In this document: one piece after another, positions 1-8,231 of the stretch
How the letters are laid out: each line of letters starts with the position of its first letter
Position numbering within the stretch: the first letter of the stretch is position 1
Assembly (NCBI GenBank): GCA_000969725.1
Contig: JXSR01S015714.1
DNA from: Ophiothrix spiculata
Lineage: Eukaryota; Echinodermata; Ophiuroidea; Amphilepidida; Ophiotrichidae
Direction: 5' to 3' (one strand)
DNA: 39,896 nt
The notes under the pieces: model-generated
The model's database searches: none
The model's input: only the letters and a program-made list of their open reading frames with translations
What the model was told of the DNA's origin: nothing
Program-made: the position numbers and the translations under genes

Positions 1-2535
1 TATTGAAGTGAGAGATACTGGTCTATAATTTGATGGTTTTGTGCGTTCACCTTTTTTGAAAATGGGGGATATGTTAGCCTGACGCCAGCTCTCCGATAGA
101 CAACCAGATGCTAAGGACTTCCTGGAAATAATTGTAAGAGCAGGTGCTACCTCAGATGGGATTTCATCTGGTCCGGTAGCTTTGTGTATGTTCTGTTTGC
201 TAAGCAGTTTTTCAACACCATCAATGTTGATATGAATGTCAGGCATACTAGGAAATGTATGTTTGATGTTTGGTAACTGATCCAGATTTTCATCAGTAAA
301 TACCGACTCAAACTGAGCATTTAACAACTCTGCTTTTTTCTTATTTTCAGTAATTAAATTAAAATCATTGTCCTTTAAGGCAGGAATACCAGAACTGTCT
401 TTTTTGAGACTTTTTATAAAAGACCAGAACTTCTTGTTACCCTGGATACATACATTTTTGATATATTTTCTGTACACATATCTAGTCTCACGGGTAACTT
501 TCCTGCGAATAGATCTAAATTTGTCCAAATCGTCAGGGTTTTGTGTATTTTTGGCATGATTGTATGCCCTTTGTTTTTGTTTCAACCTGCGCTTGATTTT
601 CTTGTTAATCCAAGGTGATATTTTATTTCCAGAAACTAATTTGGATAGAATGTTTTCATCCATTGATTTTTTAATAGTATCGCTAAATTGCTGCCATAAT
701 TGATCAACAGAAAAGTTATCCAAATCTTTGTTGACAAAATCCTGACTCATATGGAGAAAATCTTCTTTGACCTGCTCATTATTGGCTTTGTCATATAAAA
801 ATATTTTTCTCGGCTTAGACTTGATGATTTTAGGCTTGGTACTGATTGACACAACTGGAATACCGTCATGGTCACTGATTCCAGGGACAACATCACATTT
901 CTCGACCAAGGTGTTATTATTAGTAAAGAAAAGGTCTAAGATATTGTCCCGCCTAGTAGGAACAGTCACAATCTGTTCCAACCCGTAATCATTGGCTATG
1001 TTGATCAACTGTCTACATAACCCGGGTTTGGGGCAATTTGGTTCGGTTAACTGATTTACCCAGTCAACTCCAGAGAGATTAAAATCTCCCGCAAGCCAAA
1101 TGTTTGGAGATTTGGAGCTATCAATTTTGGATAAGGAGATGTCCAACTGTTCTAGAACATCATCCTTAGAGTTTGGATGTCTGTAAAAAGCGCCAATCAA
1201 GGCTGGTTTGCTGCCTTGTATTTCCAATTGTATCCAAATTATCTCAGTACCCGTGTCTAAGTCGGGCCTATGTGCAACAACGAGATCGTTCTTAAAAGCA
1301 ATGAAAACACCTCCATACCCTTCCGGGCCAAATACATCAGAACTTCTGTCTTTTCTGACAACTGTATAATTAGATGGTACTATTTCAGAGTTACTAATAC
1401 TATTATCTAACCAAGTTTCGGTTCCGATAACAATGTCAGGTTGATGATTGTCAAGACATACTGCTAGTTCAGCAGTTTTGCCCCATACACTTTGAAAATT
1501 AATAACCATGATCTTGATACTTTGACGTATCTGAGAATGCACCTTAGTGTGAGTTCTATTTTTCTTTGAGTGTTTTTCAAAACCAGGTTTGTTAGCAGTA
1601 TGAGTCTTCAAAATAGGTGATGATTGAGCAACTGGTGATAAAATTTCATCATCATTTTCACTTAGGGAAGCGAGTGTGCTAAAGCTGTTTGATAGCACTG
1701 TCATACGAGAGCTAAACAATGAACTAGAAAAGGATGGTAGTCCACATTGGCAACAGATCCAACTAACGTCACTATCTTCAAGTGCTTTGTACACGTGTGT
1801 GTTCATATACATGCAATCTGCATGGTACCATGTTTCACATTTATCACATTGTACGGCATATCTACTCCAGTCACATTCAAGATCACAAATTTGACATGGG
1901 TAATCTGGACCTGGATTTAATTCCATGTCTCCTGCCTGCATGAGACATAATATGAACAGGTATAAAAAAGTCTGGATTTTACGATCCTTGGATTTTAAGT
2001 AACATAGTGGTTTTAACAATAATTTTTTACTACATAAACCTGTTAGAACACTATCAGCTGGGTAATAGGTGTAATAGAATGATGGTATGAAACAAATTAA
2101 ATTATGGGCTTGAATACTCTTTATCATACTGTATGCGTCCATAAGATCTAGGGTATGGTAGATATCAACGTTAGCATAATAGCTGTATGCGTCCATAAAG
2201 ACATGATAATATTGATTAATCATAATACTTGAGTAATTGAGAAATCTGACATGTCTGAGGTAATGAGATTTGTCATGATGATAACAACTTGATATGGGAG
2301 ATCCAATGGGATAATCATGATAATGATAATAGCTGTATGCGTCCATAAAAACCTGATAATGTTGATTAAGCATGATACTTGAGTTATTGAGAAATCTGAA
2401 GTAATAATCATAACAACAACGACGTGAGACGGAAGATCCATTGTCATCAATTTCTGGTGCGTCATGAAAATCCGTGACAAATGCCAAGCATATTAACAGA
2501 TAGAAAAGGAACATACTCACAGATGTGAATGCCAT
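1..2535 (-). CDS. LINE polyprotein: signal-like N-terminus, 2A-like motif, PHD finger, APE endonuclease, RT start (3' part outside window)
   Basis: One minus-strand frame runs from ATG at 2535 to the window edge, 845 codons without a stop; an in-frame TAG lies upstream at 2571-2569. Residues 8-21 are hydrophobic and signal-peptide-like. Residues 47-70 and 97-120 are an imperfect tandem repeat. Residues 188-199 are hydrophobic and run into the 2A-like motif 203-210 (DMELNPGP). A C4HC3 PHD finger follows (C214, C217, C230, C233, H238, C241, C261, C264). The APE endonuclease spans about 343-560, with N346, E373 in GTETW, GDFN at 483-486 and SDHD at 554-557. The RT starts near 700 and shows the ATGPDEIP and SNYRPVSLTS motifs of finger and palm. 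Family knowledge: such ORFs nick target DNA and prime reverse transcription in the nucleus; the overall style is CR1/jockey-like. The absence of any stop or frameshift suggests a young copy. The clade is uncertain because the RT core is cut off. Confidence 0.93.
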   Translation of the reverse strand, partial: MAFTSVSMFLFYLLICLAFVTDFHDAPEIDDNGSSVSRRCCYDYYFRFLNNSSIMLNQHYQVFMDAYSYYHYHDYPIGSPISSCYHHDKSHYLRHVRFLNYSSIMINQYYHVFMDAYSYYANVDIYHTLDLMDAYSMIKSIQAHNLICFIPSFYYTYYPADSVLTGLCSKKLLLKPLCYLKSKDRKIQTFLYLFILCLMQAGDMELNPGPDYPCQICDLECDWSRYAVQCDKCETWYHADCMYMNTHVYKALEDSDVSWICCQCGLPSFSSSLFSSRMTVLSNSFSTLASLSENDDEILSPVAQSSPILKTHTANKPGFEKHSKKNRTHTKVHSQIRQSIKIMVINFQSVWGKTAELAVCLDNHQPDIVIGTETWLDNSISNSEIVPSNYTVVRKDRSSDVFGPEGYGGVFIAFKNDLVVAHRPDLDTGTEIIWIQLEIQGSKPALIGAFYRHPNSKDDVLEQLDISLSKIDSSKSPNIWLAGDFNLSGVDWVNQLTEPNCPKPGLCRQLINIANDYGLEQIVTVPTRRDNILDLFFTNNNTLVEKCDVVPGISDHDGIPVVSISTKPKIIKSKPRKIFLYDKANNEQVKEDFLHMSQDFVNKDLDNFSVDQLWQQFSDTIKKSMDENILSKLVSGNKISPWINKKIKRRLKQKQRAYNHAKNTQNPDDLDKFRSIRRKVTRETRYVYRKYIKNVCIQGNKKFWSFIKSLKKDSSGIPALKDNDFNLITENKKKAELLNAQFESVFTDENLDQLPNIKHTFPSMPDIHINIDGVEKLLSKQNIHKATGPDEIPSEVAPALTIISRKSLASGCLSESWRQANISPIFKKGERTKPSNYRPVSLTSI
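1906..1980 (-). other. 2A-like ribosome-skipping motif preceded by a hydrophobic stretch
   Basis: Codons 186-210 of the LINE ORF read KIQTFLYLFILC, then LMQAGDMELNPGP. This matches the 2A consensus D-x-E-x-N-P-G-P; the usual V/I after D is M here. Known biology: 2A peptides make the ribosome skip the Gly-Pro bond, and 2A-like motifs are reported at the N-termini of non-LTR retrotransposons in sea urchin and other invertebrates, where some also act as signal sequences. Skipping here would release a 209-residue N-terminal product and start the PHD-EN-RT protein at Pro210. Activity is inferred from the motif only. Confidence 0.85.
2131..2400 (-). repeat. In-frame tandem repeat in the LINE N-terminal region (150-bp period)
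   Basis: The segments 2176-2247 and 2326-2397 are near-identical and exactly 150 bp apart. They encode residues 97-120 and 47-70 (RFLNxSSIMxNQxYxVFMDA...). A third short copy of the MDAYS unit lies about 51 bp downstream in the ORF, near 2131-2150. The period is a multiple of three, so the duplication kept the frame open. The protein segment is rich in Tyr, His and Ser and I recognise no domain in it. Confidence 0.85.
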
Positions 2536-3060
2536 GATGATATTGAAGCATAAAATGATGAAATAAAGCTACGCCCACCAGCCACAGCGGATACTAACAC
2601 CCTTCCCGACCGACCAGCAGCTTTAGCTCTCCATCGCTATTGTTGGTGATGCCATGATGAAATGGTAATCCAAAGCAATGTCCAGTCTTGGAGATTTAGG
2701 TGAAGAAAGTAATCCACAAATATTGCGTAAGTTCTGACTCAAAAAATGAAATTAAATTAACCAAAAGTGACTCTTGGTGTTACTTTAACAGTCCACAAGG
2801 AGATTGATGGTAATAATCCCCTGAAAAAGGAGGCATTTTGAGGTGGTTCTTGTGACGATGGAATTTTAAACCACATACCTCACGCGCATGCTCACACACT
2901 TTTGACATTGAAGGACACAACAATGGGAAACATTTGAAGTAAAATACATTAAATCAGTATAAAAAACCGTTGTTATGTCTTAATGTATGGCGTAACACTT
3001 AGCTGAGCAACTGTAAGTGAAAAGTGACACTTGGTGGCTAGGTAGCCTGAATTAAATTAT
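2536..3060 (-). other. Probable 5' UTR / promoter region of the LINE
   Basis: This stretch lies directly upstream of the LINE start and has no reading frame of note. It is less A+T-rich near 2575-2645 than the flanks, as is common for LINE 5' UTRs. A GCCATGATGA word near the ATG (2530-2540) recurs at 2650-2660. The upstream end of the element could not be located, because no target-site duplication can be found without its 3' end. Confidence 0.4.
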
Positions 3061-3291
3061 GATGAAAACTACCCCTTTTTCCGAAAACGTAGACGCCATC
3101 TATGGTACAAAATAAAACCCTTTTACGCCATTATTTTATGATGAATAAAATATATACAATTAGTCTGTTCAAGTTTGTCGTAAGTTATCTCATTAAAGAA
3201 CAAAGGATTTTGTAAACTAAGTCGTAAATGACAAAAGAAGTATCGAATTAATTTTACCGCACAAAAGAGGCCTGTCAATCAAAGTATAGGA

Positions 3292-3674
3292 TAGGCTATA
3301 CGCCAGTGAAGTAGTGACGTCACGTTTAAGATAATAAGCCCAACACGTGCGATCTGGTTCCATAAAAATGATCATGTCCACTGTATTAACAGTATAGGCG
3401 TACGTAAACATACAAATCAGACTGATTTATCTCGGAAAACGAAAATAACGACAGGGGTCCCGTCCTGGCGTTTGATCACAACCTTCAGCATAACAGGTCT
3501 GCACGTTTCCTTTATTTTTTAGACGAAAGTTATGGTATAAAATCGGATTTGGACCTTTTCCCCATAGACTTAACGTGTGGCAAAAATGGTCACATCGTTT
3601 GTTTTGGTCCAAAACGCACGTGTTGGGTGATTAACATAAATTATGACGTCACTACTTCCCCGGCGTATTGTCTT
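3292..3674. repeat. Inverted repeat, ~70-bp arms, each with a CRE and an E-box word
   Basis: The arms 3292-3362 and 3604-3674 pair without net indel (coordinate sum 6966). Each arm holds a perfect palindromic CRE word TGACGTCA (3315-3322 and 3644-3651) and an ACACGTG-type E-box (3343-3349 and 3617-3623). Similar short peptides can be read from both arms (RTCWxxxxxxDVTTSxAY), but this follows from the inverted repeat and is not evidence of a gene. It is probably a decayed foldback element. Confidence 0.6.
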
Positions 3675-3885
3675 CGACGAAAAGCAAAGCGACTAAATAT
3701 TTTTAAATGTGCTTTTCATCGTATAAACACAAAAGGATTGTTAAGGATTGCAATTTCTCTATACTTATTGACTTCAGTGACGATAATAGAATAAGTAATG
3801 GGTTAACAAAATATTTTACTACAGATTACAAAAAGCATTGTTATGCACGGACGGAATACTTAAACTAGCTACATGTATTTGTTCA

Positions 3886-4558
3886 AGCGGTCTAAGGATG
3901 AAAATGAAAAAGACAAAATAGGATGACAGGGCCAACACACATACAGTCACAGTTAACAACAAAGCTCTAGATCACTTGAAATGTAGGAATACATATACCT
4001 TGGACAACGAGTCAGCCTTGTAAACAAAAACCTTAATAATGAGATTAGAAGAAGGATAAGACAATATGACAGGCATTTGGGAAACATTGCTCAATCATGA
4101 AAGTGAATCTTCCAATATTTTTTGAAAAGGACGATTTTTGATCAATGCATTGTCCCTCCTATGATATATGAAGCAGAAACTTGAACAACGAGCAGAAAAA
4201 TTGAGAAACAATCGTACCAGCACAACACAATATGAGAAGGAGCATGCTGAACATCACCTACAAGATAGAAAAAAATGCCTGGGTTAGTAAGCAAACAAAT
4301 ACTCAAGACATACATGTACTAGAAACAGTGAAAAGAAAACATTTGGCATAGACAGGTCATATGTTCTGAAGAGAAGATAACAGCTGGAGTGTGGCCCTCA
4401 TAATGTGCACACATAAGGGAAAGCGGAGCAGACACAGAAAAAGCGATGGAGTCCATTAGTAGTGAAGCAGTACCAATTGGTACAGCAAGACAAAAGACAG
4501 ACGGTATTGGAGACTACATGCTGAGGCCTTCATTCAGCATTTGATTGATAATGTCTGA
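3886..4558 (+). pseudogene. RTE-type LINE, decayed 3' end of reverse transcriptase ORF
   Basis: Conceptual reading across frames gives an RTE-style RT C-terminus in the right order: GLRMKMKKTK, then VTVNNKALDHLK, EYIYLGQ, NNEIRRRIRQ, LKRTIFDQCIVPPMIYEAET, REDNSWSVA, KGKRSRHRKS and finally KDRRYWRLHAEAFIQHLIDNV with stop at 4556. This follows the RTE pattern (SKTK..., V-N-x-x-x-L-x-H, YLGQ, CLKRKVFDQCILPVMTYGAETW, RG(R/K)RRRGRP, QDRxxWR). Several internal stops and frameshifts (near 3917, 3980, 4100, 4450) make it a dead, 5'-truncated copy. It is followed by a (GAT)n tail. Confidence 0.82.
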
Positions 4559-4586
4559 TGATGACGATAATGATGATGATGATGAT
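4556..4586 (+). repeat. (GAT)n tail of the RTE insertion
   Basis: An imperfect GAT/GAC trinucleotide run begins exactly at the stop codon of the RTE remnant. RTE elements commonly end in short simple repeats rather than poly(A), so this is most likely the 3' end of the insertion. Confidence 0.7.
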
Positions 4587-4684
4587 TTGTATAAAATAAT
4601 CTCATAGTTCTCAATAAACAAGTGTAAATAATTGGCACGGCACCTACGATTTTGGCAGTATTTCTTTTAAATCGTTAAACAATC

Positions 4685-5055
4685 TTTTCTAAGTTAGTCC
4701 ATATTTGGCTGTCAGTGTTGTATGTTTTTCATAGTTGTCTGTGTTACTTAAGAGAATAGCTAGAAATTGATGTATATTTTTTTTTACACTTGTCTGTAAA
4801 GTTACAGAAAAGTAAAGTAACCTAAATGTAAAACGTTAAAGTATCTAAACCAAATCAGGCAACTTAACCCATTTTTGTTTGCGAACGGAAGTAGGAATAC
4901 AGTATTAAGGGACAAGGAAAAGCAGCTTAGAGTATCTTCTTTGCATATTTTCGAAAACATCTTGAGAAATTTAGGAATACTATTGGAAGGAGGAGGCGTA
5001 AATGCAAACAATGAACATTGTTTTACAACAAAACCGTGTCGGCAACTTTATGTAA
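4685..5055 (+). repeat. Dispersed block R1, copy 1
   Basis: Direct-orientation match to 26951-27345. Shared landmarks are AGTCCATATTTGGCTG, ACGTTAAAGTATCTAAACC, GACAAGGAAAAGCAGCT and TTGTTTTACAACAAAACCGTG. The short reading frames on both strands are not kept open between the copies, so I see no gene. Confidence 0.8.
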
Positions 5056-5068
5056 CAACTTATTTACA

Positions 5069-5428
5069 GCCCACGTTTAAATATTTTTCAATTGTTTCCT
5101 TAACGAGTAATTAATAAATTTAGACAATTTTCAAAGATGCGTTAAACAGTGTTATATAAAAAAAAGTAGTGTCGTTGGAAGAAATGTATGAACTTGTCGA
5201 TTTATAATGTAATTGTCCACAGTTAATTCTGTTAATATAATAAGGCGACAAGCAGCCTGTAAGGTGGTATTTGTGTAAACAACTTGTCTTTTCAAAGGTC
5301 ACGTATCAAAACAAACGGCTAAATTCTAAACGTGTTAAACTGTTAGACAATTACCCTTACCGAAAAACTTATTCCCAACTCAATAAATTTCTTCGAAATT
5401 TTGAATAAACCTAACACGTTCATCAAAT
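5069..5428 (+). repeat. Long inverted repeat, left arm (R3)
   Basis: 360 bp that is nearly identical to the reverse complement of 7383-7742, with a constant coordinate sum (12811), so there is essentially no net indel. The ~1950 bp between the arms are blocks R2/X. The sequence is related, in the other orientation, to 6548-6700, 26340-26600 and 27590-27845, so this arm is an inverted extra copy of a dispersed repeat. Confidence 0.9.
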
Positions 5429-5689
5429 TAAAAAACACATTATTTGTTTGTAATTGCAATTGTACAAGAAGGTGTGTTGAACATGGTATCTTAAATGAAA
5501 TGAAAACAAACAAATACGTACGCCTACGCTACTACACCCTCTACACCCCAGTTAGGTTTGGAAAGTGAAAACAATGTCATATAGACACTTGGCAATCTAA
5601 GTCGTTAAACAATGTCATTTATAACGTTTAATTATGAAGACTATTATACTAGCCATGGTATATCTTCTTAATAGAGTATTGGTACTTGA

Positions 5690-6740
5690 AAAATTTAACC
5701 ATAGCAGTTGTATGTTGCTTCAAGATAATAGTATAAAGAGCAACCGCTGATGGTGTCCGTCGTTAATAAATACTACTACTGGGGAAAAAAAAGTAAACTT
5801 GTGTAAAAAACATTTATTTTTGCGTGGATAACTGTCGGCCAGTCTTTGAATGTGTGTTAACAAGATATGATATGCTAAGGCATGTCATGTCACGTCAATG
5901 AAAAACATAAAAGAAATACTTTTTTTTAATAATGGCAATTGTCAGCACTAACAAGTGAGTGTGTGATTCGTGTCCATTCACTTTTGATAATTATTATAAA
6001 ACAACACGTCTACATGTTGACATTAAGGTATCCAAAATTACTTCTTTTGTCACAGTCGTGCAAAGGCATATTTAAAATTGAAATGCATTTTCAAAGTATC
6101 AAATCTTTGGAACACAAGACGTAGCGTTATTTTAACAAATAGGCAAAGGATAAAATAAGTTAAAATGCATTTGTAAGATTTTGAAATAATTGGGAATGAA
6201 AAAGGTTTGGAACAAATCAAGTTATTTTTTTTCCGGAAAAGGAAACAGAGCATAACAAGATTAGTTATACGTAACCGTTTGAAGAAACTGTTAGAATAAA
6301 ACAAAAACAAAAAAGGTGTGCACAATATTATATCAAAACGAACTTTAAATAGTTTCCTAGCTGGAAATTTCATATCCTTGTAGAAAAGATAAAAAGTATC
6401 ATGACATTTAAGTTGTAATTCAAGTTATATTTTGAGTTACGAAAAAGAAGAGTTGCGACAAATAAACTAAATAAATGGCATTTACTCTGGACGAAAAGTC
6501 AATTATAACGTTAATTACCCGAAAGGCGATAACCGAATAATATTTGTTGAATGTGTTAGGTTTCGACAAAAGTCTATCGAGTCGGATAATCAGATAATAA
6601 GTAAGGGTAATTGTCTAATAGTTTAACACATTAGAATTCAGCTGTCTGTATTGATACGTGACCTTACACAAGACAGATGTTAAGATAAATACAGCGTAAC
6701 AGGTTGATCGTCGCCTCCAATATTTACACATTATTCAAAA
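5690..6740 (+). repeat. Dispersed block R2, copy 1
   Basis: Collinear with 25490-26560. Shared landmarks are TTTATTTTTGCGTGGATAACTG, GGCCAGTCTTTGAATGT, CAAGTGAGTGTGTGATTC, AAATTGAAATGCATT and the TGTTAGGTTTCGA word of R3. No conserved reading frame was seen: the 107-residue minus frame at 6050-6373 is not preserved in the other copy. Confidence 0.8.
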
Positions 6741-7382
6741 TACACATTTTACCAGAGTCGTGCTAAGGCATATGTGATTGACACGCATGTATAAAGTATC
6801 ATTTTTGACCACATAACATTGCACTATTTTAATAATTAAACTAAGGATCAAATAACTTAAAAAGCTTTCATAAGAGTTAAATATATTTGGGAATAAAAAG
6901 ATAGGGAACAAAGCTAGTCAAATTGTTGTGGAAAAAAAAGCATTAATACAAGTATTTGAATAAAACCAAAACAACTTTTAAGGTCCTTTATTCATAGGCT
7001 GATTCCCTGTTGCAGTCCTTGCTTGCTCCATTGTCCCCAAAATGTGTTTTGCTTGATGGCCGTATAGGTGACCTTGTGTACGTCAGATGCCCCGTACTTA
7101 GAGAGGGAAACATCCTTATTACTGGGCCTTAAGGTACCATGAGAATAATAATAAGTATATAAAACGTATGCACAATACTATGTCAAATCAAATTTGTCAT
7201 AGTTTTCTACCTGAAAAGATTAATAAAACCCTTGGTATTTAACAGTCATTTCAAGGTAAATATTCATATGAATTTTATTAAGTCACCTAAAAGGAGAATC
7301 ACGTTTTGCTAAGAAATGGCCTTTACTGTTAATGAAAAGACAATCAAAATGTTAATTTCCTGAAAAGGTGGTAACCGAGTGA
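6741..7382 (+). repeat. Second tandem unit related to R2, with extra sequence at about 6975-7135
   Basis: From 6750 (CAGAGTCGTGCTAAGGCATAT) the sequence restarts the pattern seen at 6052, so the R2 3' half is tandemly repeated with a ~700-bp period. About 160 bp near 6975-7135, bounded by TTAA-containing words, has no counterpart in the other unit and may be an insertion. From 7138 the sequence matches 27350-27850. Confidence 0.6.
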
Positions 7383-7742
7383 TATTTGATGAACGTGTTA
7401 GGTTTATTCTAAATTTCGAAGAAATTTATTGAGTTGGGAATAAGTTTTTCGGTAAGGGTAATTATCTAACAGTTTAACACGTTTAGAATTTAGCCGTTTG
7501 TTTTGATACGTGACCTTTGAAAAGACAAGTTGTTAACACAAATACCACCTTACAGGCTGCTTGTCGCCTTATTATATTAACAGAATTAACTGTGGACAAT
7601 TACATTATAAATCGACAAGTTCATACATTTCTTCCAACGACACTACTTTTTTTATATAACACTGTTTAACGCATCTTTGGAAATTGTCTAAATTTATTAA
7701 ATACTCGTTAAGGAAACAATTGAAAAATATTTAAACGTGGGC
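7383..7742 (-). repeat. Long inverted repeat, right arm (R3)
   Basis: Reverse-complement partner of 5069-5428. Its orientation is the same as the other R3 copies in the window (6548, 26340, 27590). Confidence 0.9.
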
Positions 7743-7934
7743 AAATTATTTTCAAATGACAGCCTAAGCCCTAAGGCCTAAAAGAAACCTTGAATTTTAC
7801 AAAATTGGCTCACCATTGACAAGATTCATCGTAGTCCATCGTTATGATTTTTAGTAGGAAATGAGCCATCATATTGCGGTGATTGAAACCGAGCAATAGT
7901 ACCAAGGTCAAAGGTTGCCAAGGGTTGCCTCAAA

Positions 7935-8231
7935 GGGTCAGTTTAAAGTTCCTTTAAGCTACCAAATATTTTAGAAGGTCCGGTATCTTCTTTTAAACAA
8001 GTCTTTGTTATCTTATAATGTGATATATAATGCCAATAATTTTTTTAATAATAAATGATGCTTGGTGATGAAAAATCAATACAAACGTGTATTTTGTTCG
8101 ATCTCAAATATTTGGTGGTTTATAAAACCAAGCTCACATTATTGATTTGAAGATGCATTGGAGTTGATGTAATAACAAAGACTTGTTGCATAAAGTTTAT
8201 GGTAGCTCAGAAAAAAACTATAAACTGACCC
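7935..8231. mobile_element. Foldback / MITE-like element, ~297 bp
   Basis: The ends are inverted: GGGTCAGTTTAAAG at 7935 and its partner at 8218-8231. A second inner pair (AACAAGTCTTTGTTAT near 7997 and its complement near 8172) extends the arms to roughly 80 bp with mismatches. It has no coding capacity. The target duplication is not clear. Confidence 0.55.

Noticed and set aside
2220-2480. 86-residue minus-strand frame rich in Ile/Met/Thr
   Set aside because: It overlaps the LINE N-terminal coding region in another frame; its repeats are the shadow of the 150-bp DNA repeat.
4552-4590. CTGATGATGACG word as a hammerhead core
   Set aside because: There is no stem II and no GAAA-GUC part; it belongs to the (GAT)n tail of the RTE remnant.
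6050-6373. 107-residue minus-strand frame, the longest internal complete frame besides shadows
   Set aside because: The duplicated block at 25833-26254 keeps only part of it with changed ends; the composition is that of A+T-rich noncoding DNA.
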